DNA from: CAYWGR01 sp964458015
Lineage (GTDB): Bacteria; Planctomycetota; Planctomycetia; Pirellulales; Thermoguttaceae
Reading direction: 5' to 3'
Length of the DNA stretch: 45,090 nt
Assembly (NCBI GenBank): GCA_964458015.1
Contig: CAYWGR010000019.1
Coordinates: forward strand, 1 to 45,090
The notes under the pieces were generated by a model that ran no database searches, had not been told where the DNA came from, and worked only from the letters and a program-made list of their open reading frames with translations. Position numbers and translations under genes: made by a program. Of this stretch, positions 41,154 to 45,090 are shown piece by piece (the first letter of the stretch is position 1; every line of letters begins with the position of its first letter).

Positions 41154-42260
41154 ATGTTGCATTCGTTTCGGCCGGCGTTGCTGATGATTACTATGATGGC
41201 GGCAACAGCCGCGGCCTGTCTGGCGCAAACTGCCAAACAAAAGCCGACCAAGCCTGCTTCCGCCGAAACGCTGTCGGCCGACCAGCGCCGTAACGTGAAC
41301 CGCATTCTGGCCCATTACCGCCAAGCGGGAAAGGACATGGACAAACGCAGCGCGGCAGTGCGCGAAGCCATCGACGCCGGCTCGCCGGCCACTGCCGCGA
41401 TGATGAACGCCCTGACGCGCGACATGGCACCCGAGATGAAACGCTACGGTGGGAAGTTCATCGAAGAGGCTTCCCGCATGGCCAAGGTGCGGCTCAATAA
41501 GACCGATTTCCAAGAAGTGGCTCAACTGCGGAAAACCGTGCTAGATCTTCAAATACAGCCTGATTTCACGCACGAGATCATCGTCGCCAAAGCCGATCCG
41601 GCCATGAAGCGGCTTGAAGAGCTTCTGGTCATCAATTCCCGCGATGTGCTGAGCCATTCCGAAAAACTGCAAGAGGAACGCAAAAAGCTTGCACCGCTGG
41701 GCGGTCTTTGGGAAGCCTGCACCGTTGCTCTTTATAATCAAACAAAGGATAAAAATAAATCGGACCAGCCAAAGCAGATGCCGAGCTTCGAGAGCTACTT
41801 GCAAGGCGAGGAAGAGCTTGCCATCCGTGCAACCGCGCCGATGGACGCTGCTACCCGAGCCGTCCTCGATGCCAATGCTCGGCTCTCTGCGCAGCTCGAT
41901 CCCGAGGAAGCCCGCTGTATCCTTGCCATGAATCTCACGCGCAATCTGCTGGGACTTTCGGCCTTGATGATCGACCTGAAACTATGCGAGGCCGCGCGCG
42001 ATCATTCCAAAGACATGAAAGAACGCAATTTCTTCTCACATGAATCGCCCGTCGAAGGGAAGAAGACGCCCTGGGACCGTGCCAAACGGTTCGGCACGTC
42101 GGCCTCGGGCGAAAACATCTACATGGGCTCGACCAACGGCAACGACGCCAATTCGGCGTGGTTTCACAGCCCCGGCCACCACAAAAACATGCTCGGCGGC
42201 CATAAACGGGTCGGCGTCGGCCGTCAGGATGGCCATTTTACGCAGCTATTTGGCGGATAA
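41154..42260 (+). CDS. Secreted CAP-domain protein
   Basis: ATG 41154 gives a signal peptide (MLHSFRPALLMITMMAATAA) and 368 residues. Residues about 30-230 are helical (many Lys/Glu/Ala), and the C-terminal 130 residues are a CAP/SCP domain: ARDHSKDMKERNFFSHESP, RAKRFGTSASGENIYMG and AWFHSPGHHKNMLGGHKRV, with conserved His and Glu residues. CAP domains are common in secreted bacterial proteins with unclear roles. It lies 102 bases after the beta-helix gene. Confidence 0.82.
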   Translation: MLHSFRPALLMITMMAATAAACLAQTAKQKPTKPASAETLSADQRRNVNRILAHYRQAGKDMDKRSAAVREAIDAGSPATAAMMNALTRDMAPEMKRYGGKFIEEASRMAKVRLNKTDFQEVAQLRKTVLDLQIQPDFTHEIIVAKADPAMKRLEELLVINSRDVLSHSEKLQEERKKLAPLGGLWEACTVALYNQTKDKNKSDQPKQMPSFESYLQGEEELAIRATAPMDAATRAVLDANARLSAQLDPEEARCILAMNLTRNLLGLSALMIDLKLCEAARDHSKDMKERNFFSHESPVEGKKTPWDRAKRFGTSASGENIYMGSTNGNDANSAWFHSPGHHKNMLGGHKRVGVGRQDGHFTQLFGG

Positions 42261-42321
42261 TGTTGTCGTTTCGCATCAATTCCATCAGATTATCTATCCC
42301 CCCAGGTTTCGCGCAGAAAAT

Positions 42322-42350
42322 TTGACGCCGTAAAATGGCCTAATCATAAT
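42322..42350 (+). promoter_or_regulatory. Predicted sigma-70-type promoter of the PEP-CTERM gene
   Basis: TTGACG (42322-42327), a 17-base spacer and CATAAT (42345-42350). Transcription should start near 42357, about 70 bases before the GTG start. Confidence 0.6.
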
Positions 42351-42361
42351 AAGTATTAGGC
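42338..42361. promoter_or_regulatory. Palindromic operator candidate over the -10 region
   Basis: GCCTAAT (42338-42344) and ATTAGGC (42355-42361) are perfect inverted copies around a ten-base centre that covers the predicted -10 box. A repressor dimer bound here would block the promoter. Confidence 0.5.
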
Positions 42362-42427
42362 GTTCATGGGGGGCATCGCCTGAAAAGAGTGTCGAGGGGC
42401 TCTTTCTGCTGCATCAAGGAGAGCATC

Positions 42428-43210
42428 GTGATCAAAGTTTCTTCTACATTGGCGGTGTTGGTCATCGGCTTCACGGCTGCAATGGCACAAGCTGCAACGA
42501 TCCAAAATTTCGATAGCGCCGGCACAAGCTATACATTATCGGGCGCTGATATCTACTCGTCCGACGGCACACACGGCAATGTCGTCTGTTTGACCGACGG
42601 CCTTGGCGGCGAATTGCGGCAAATCGCATTCGATCGCGCGGATTCAGGAGCGTTTTCCAAAGTCACGGCCAACTTCGATTTCTATATTACTCATCCAACC
42701 GCGAGCCAGGCCGATGGCTTCGGTTTTGTGCTGGCCCCAACAGCTTCTCAAAGCACGAGCGGAAAGGTAACGGATTTTTCCGAAGAAGCCAACGTGGCCG
42801 GCGCGCTCGGCGTCGGTTTCGACATCTACAACAACTCTGACCAATCTTTTGATACAAACAACAACCACATCTCGTTGCACTGGAACGGCAGTTTCCTGAC
42901 GGCAAACACCAATCTCGGCTTCACCTTGGCCGACAGCCAATGGCATCACGCCACGATCACGGCCGATGCCGTCACTAAAACAGTCAGCGTTTCGGTAGAC
43001 GGCAATTCTGTTTTCAGCAACTACGCAATTCCCGGCTTGTCGGGATACGAGTATCGCGTGGCTTTCGCGGGTCGAACGGGCGGCGAAGTTGCAACCCAAT
43101 ATGTTGACAACATCGCTGTTCCAGAACCTTGTGCATCCATCCTATTAGGCGCCGCCGCAATAGGATTCCTGGCCTGCCTCGCTCGTCGCAGATTCAGACC
43201 CGCCATTTGA
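42428..43210 (+). CDS. PEP-CTERM surface protein with lectin-like domain
   Basis: GTG 42428 is the preferred start, with AGGAGA seven bases upstream, giving 260 residues and a signal peptide ending MAQA. Residues about 25-225 are a beta-sandwich like legume-lectin or LamG folds (ADGFGFVLAP; VGFDIYNNSDQSFDTNNNHIS). The C-terminus has VPEP, a hydrophobic segment and ARRRF, the PEP-CTERM exosortase sorting signal. It is probably processed and attached to the outer surface or matrix. Its end overlaps the convergent phosphoesterase gene by 17 bases. The promoter is overlapped by a palindrome. Confidence 0.85.
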   Translation: MIKVSSTLAVLVIGFTAAMAQAATIQNFDSAGTSYTLSGADIYSSDGTHGNVVCLTDGLGGELRQIAFDRADSGAFSKVTANFDFYITHPTASQADGFGFVLAPTASQSTSGKVTDFSEEANVAGALGVGFDIYNNSDQSFDTNNNHISLHWNGSFLTANTNLGFTLADSQWHHATITADAVTKTVSVSVDGNSVFSNYAIPGLSGYEYRVAFAGRTGGEVATQYVDNIAVPEPCASILLGAAAIGFLACLARRRFRPAI

Positions 43211-44117
43211 GCTCGATCTTTTCCCCATGCTTCGGATGCTTGGGATCGAGCGAATGAAGCTTGAACGCAGCGCCGTCGGCGTTTAATTGCGCCATGACGA
43301 AACCGCGCGGCTGCTCACCGGCCTTCTCGAAAGTCCAAGCCGTGGTGGGCACGTTCACCAACCCGACGCCCATCGGCTGAGCGACGCCCCAGATATGCGT
43401 ATGACCGAAAATATAGGCCTTCACTTGCTTGCGTTTCATCACGAGCTTCAGAAAAGCCCGCGAGTCTATCAAACTCTTGAATTTCAAGACGGGATCAAGA
43501 TGATGGTGTGCGATAACAAGAGCAGGCTTGTCGGGCCAGGCGTCTAATGCTTTGCCCAGCCATTCCATCTGCGCTTCGCCCAGCAAACCGGGCGTGCTGG
43601 CCGTCTTGTCGAGCGAATCCAACAAAAACCAGTTGGCATGTTTGGTCTCCAGCACCGAAATGCACTTGTCCGGCACTTGCGAACCGATCTCCGCGGCCGT
43701 CTTGGCCTCGGGAAACGCCTTCAAAAAATTCTCGCGGTTGTCGTGGTTGCCCAAGCCCAAATGGATCGTCATGCCCTGCTCCCGCAACGGCTTGAGCAAC
43801 TCGCCCAACAACCCATAATCGCCGGGCCGGCCATGATGCATCGCACAATCGCCCGAAACAATCGCATGAGCCGGACGATGCGGCAGCTTCAAAATATCTT
43901 CGACCGCCCGCTGAAACGTCTCGGCCGGCTTCATGCCGTGCCGTACTTCATCGCGGCGCTCTCCGATATGAATATCCGACAAGAGTAAAAACTCATCGGT
44001 ATCCGCCGACGACTGTCCGGCTTCGAGCAATCGGGGCAAGCATAGCCCGGCGCCGACAACGCTCGCGGCTCCGGCCAAAAAACGACGTCGGCTGATCGGC
44101 GGCAAATGGATCGGCAT
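43194..44117 (-). CDS. Tat-exported calcineurin-like metallophosphoesterase
   Basis: ATG 44117 (MPIHLPPISRRRFLAG) places the Tat motif SRRRFLAG at the start; the frame from 44162 has 15 extra residues. The 307-residue protein has the metal motifs LLLSDIHIG (DxH), VSGDCAMH (GDxx), GLGNHDNRE (GNHD), VIAHHH and IFGHTHIWG (GHxH), so the dinuclear site is intact. It is probably periplasmic; substrate unknown. Convergent with the PEP-CTERM gene. Confidence 0.9.
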   Translation of the reverse strand: MPIHLPPISRRRFLAGAASVVGAGLCLPRLLEAGQSSADTDEFLLLSDIHIGERRDEVRHGMKPAETFQRAVEDILKLPHRPAHAIVSGDCAMHHGRPGDYGLLGELLKPLREQGMTIHLGLGNHDNRENFLKAFPEAKTAAEIGSQVPDKCISVLETKHANWFLLDSLDKTASTPGLLGEAQMEWLGKALDAWPDKPALVIAHHHLDPVLKFKSLIDSRAFLKLVMKRKQVKAYIFGHTHIWGVAQPMGVGLVNVPTTAWTFEKAGEQPRGFVMAQLNADGAAFKLHSLDPKHPKHGEKIELKWRV

Positions 44118-44224
44118 GGGAGACGGTTCCTTTGGAAAAACCGTGCACGGAAAGGCATCCAATCGATACCTCTATCCCCCCAATCTACCAGCGGGATTAT
44201 CGCCGGTAAAGAGTTTCCGAATGA

Positions 44225-44623
44225 TTAACAAGCGTTCGGCACGCCTAGGGCTTGGTCGATCAACTCGACCAACACGTGGGGATCAAACGGTTTCCGCAGG
44301 CAATAGCTGCTTCCAGCCGAGCAGCGGCGACGGACGATGTCGGGCAGTTGAATGGCCGAAAGGAACATAAAAGGCAAATCTTCCAAGCCTGGCTGCTGCT
44401 TGATCCGTTCGCACATTTCCAGGCCGCTTTCGCCCTGCAAGTTCACATTGCAGAGCACTAAGTCGGGGGGGGTCGCCTGCGCTGCCGCAATCGCTTCCAC
44501 CGAGGTCGTGCAACAACAGCAGTTGATCTTCACTTGGGATAAGACCGTCGTAATTTCGTCCAACACGGAACGATCGTTATCAACTGCTAGTACTAAAGTC
44601 TGTCCGTTTTCCATGCCGCTCAT
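44225..44623 (-). CDS. Receiver-domain protein lacking the phospho-acceptor Asp
   Basis: A stand-alone 132-residue receiver (ATG 44614 also possible). The acidic pair near residues 15 and 17 (AVDNDR) and the conserved Lys in LRKPFDP (about 111) are present. The phospho-acceptor Asp of the usual LVLLDVNL is Asn59 (LVLCNVNL), so it probably cannot be phosphorylated normally. Four consecutive Cys (35-38) lie in the strand before helix 2, which is unusual. No output domain is present. It may be a pseudo-receiver that works by protein contacts or redox state. Confidence 0.8.
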   Translation of the reverse strand: MSGMENGQTLVLAVDNDRSVLDEITTVLSQVKINCCCCTTSVEAIAAAQATPPDLVLCNVNLQGESGLEMCERIKQQPGLEDLPFMFLSAIQLPDIVRRRCSAGSSYCLRKPFDPHVLVELIDQALGVPNAC

Positions 44624-44856
44624 CAGTTCCGTGCCTTGCTTCTCTCTTTAGACAAAGTAACTCAGGTAGGAAGAAACTCACGCCACATCACTCTTCCTTT
44701 TCTACCATACCTTCTACTTTTTCGTCTGCTTCAAGGCGAAGTATTGATGAGACTTTTCCCGAATCACTTAATCCCACATCTCCGCAGAATCGTTACGGCA
44801 AATAACACAAAAAAACACCCCCCAATCCCCCCCGCATCTAAAAAACTTAACTCGTC

Positions 44857-44905
44857 TCTAATCCCCAACCTCTAGCCCCTAATCCCTAATCCCTAATCCC
44901 TTCCT
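44857..44905. repeat. CTAATCC-type heptamer array overlapping the CPBP gene end
   Basis: Tandem CTAATCC/CTAACTC-type units; the C-terminal residues GLGIRD and the stop of the CPBP protease gene are read from this repeat. Confidence 0.75.
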
Positions 44906-45090
44906 CCTAGTCAGATACATCAACGCCACGAAATCATAGAGACCGTGGGTAACCACTGGCGCCAGCAGATTTCCACATACCAACCAAAGCCCCCCAAGAT
45001 ATAAACCGATAAGTCCCGCCAAAATTGCATAGGTTGGTGTCATCGGGTGCAACAATCCAAACAACGCGGCGGAAATCAACAAACCAAGCC
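44879..45090 (-). CDS. CPBP-family intramembrane protease, partial at right edge
   Basis: The frame is open at base 45090 with no upstream stop. The visible 70 residues have ALFGLLHPMTP (second CPBP His motif), two hydrophobic segments and NLLAPVVTHGLYDF (last CPBP motif with His). Homologs are membrane proteases of the CAAX/Abi type. The last residues come from a heptamer repeat. The first catalytic EExxxR motif would lie outside the window. Confidence 0.75.
   Translation of the reverse strand, partial: LGLLISAALFGLLHPMTPTYAILAGLIGLYLGGLWLVCGNLLAPVVTHGLYDFVALMYLTRRKGLGIRD

Overview
The window looks like part of a planctomycete chromosome, probably from the Pirellulales side of the phylum (inferred from gene content, not from a marker gene). 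Pointers are an ECF sigma factor translationally coupled to a FecR-type membrane protein, GAF/HlyD/M50 adaptor genes in a row, a PEP-CTERM protein, Tat-signal proteins, and many short secreted or membrane proteins. No rRNA, tRNA, CRISPR array or recognisable transposase or integrase was found.

Layout. 1-1320 (minus): ECF sigma factor and, overlapping it by 4 bases, a FecR-like anti-sigma/membrane protein that runs off the left edge. 1586-7461 (plus): three genes for a membrane adaptor system (GAF-HlyD, secreted HlyD, and PqqD-like/M50 peptidase/HlyD fusion). 7663-8310: an unrecognised AT-richer membrane protein between related short repeats. 8478-11064 (minus): GlsB/YeaQ-like membrane protein, a lipoprotein, and a tight operon of a small membrane protein, a DJ-1/PfpI protein and a flavodoxin-like oxidoreductase.

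11188-29746 (all minus) is a phage-derived block. In transcription order it holds an EEP-nuclease-like membrane protein, a MESH1/SpoT-like HD hydrolase, an HTH/zinc-ribbon protein, a permuted papain-like (YiiX/NlpC-type) protein, a thioredoxin-trypsin fusion, two small membrane proteins, a ParB-like protein, an ABC-ATPase-GNAT fusion, small and large terminase, portal, a DUF2292-like small protein, prohead protease, decoration protein, major capsid protein, a small ORF, a fibre-like protein, two small structural genes, a head-closure-like protein and a tail-completion-like protein. Tail tube, tape measure, integrase, repressor and replication genes are not visible. The block is either a decayed or domesticated prophage or a gene-transfer-agent-like unit that relies on genes elsewhere.

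29887-34754: a secreted HEAT-repeat protein, a polytopic membrane protein, a secreted transglutaminase-like protein and a methyltransferase. 34775-38129 is a scar region: the first 27 codons of a HigA-type antitoxin, an RHS core fragment, a TPR gene, and an RHS tip fragment, with a 103-bp direct repeat shared by the two RHS pieces. 38152-45090: a Tat-exported C_GCAxxG_C_C protein with CxxCH motifs, a secreted beta-helix protein, a CAP-domain protein, a PEP-CTERM protein with a palindrome over its promoter, a Tat metallophosphoesterase, a receiver domain lacking its phospho-acceptor Asp, and a CPBP membrane protease running off the right edge.

A striking genome-wide theme is tandem heptanucleotide repeats of several different sequences (TTAGGGA-, TTAGTGG-, GAACATT-, CCCCTGA- and AAATCAT-type) in many intergenic gaps, both inside and outside the phage block, some supplying the stop codons of neighbouring genes.
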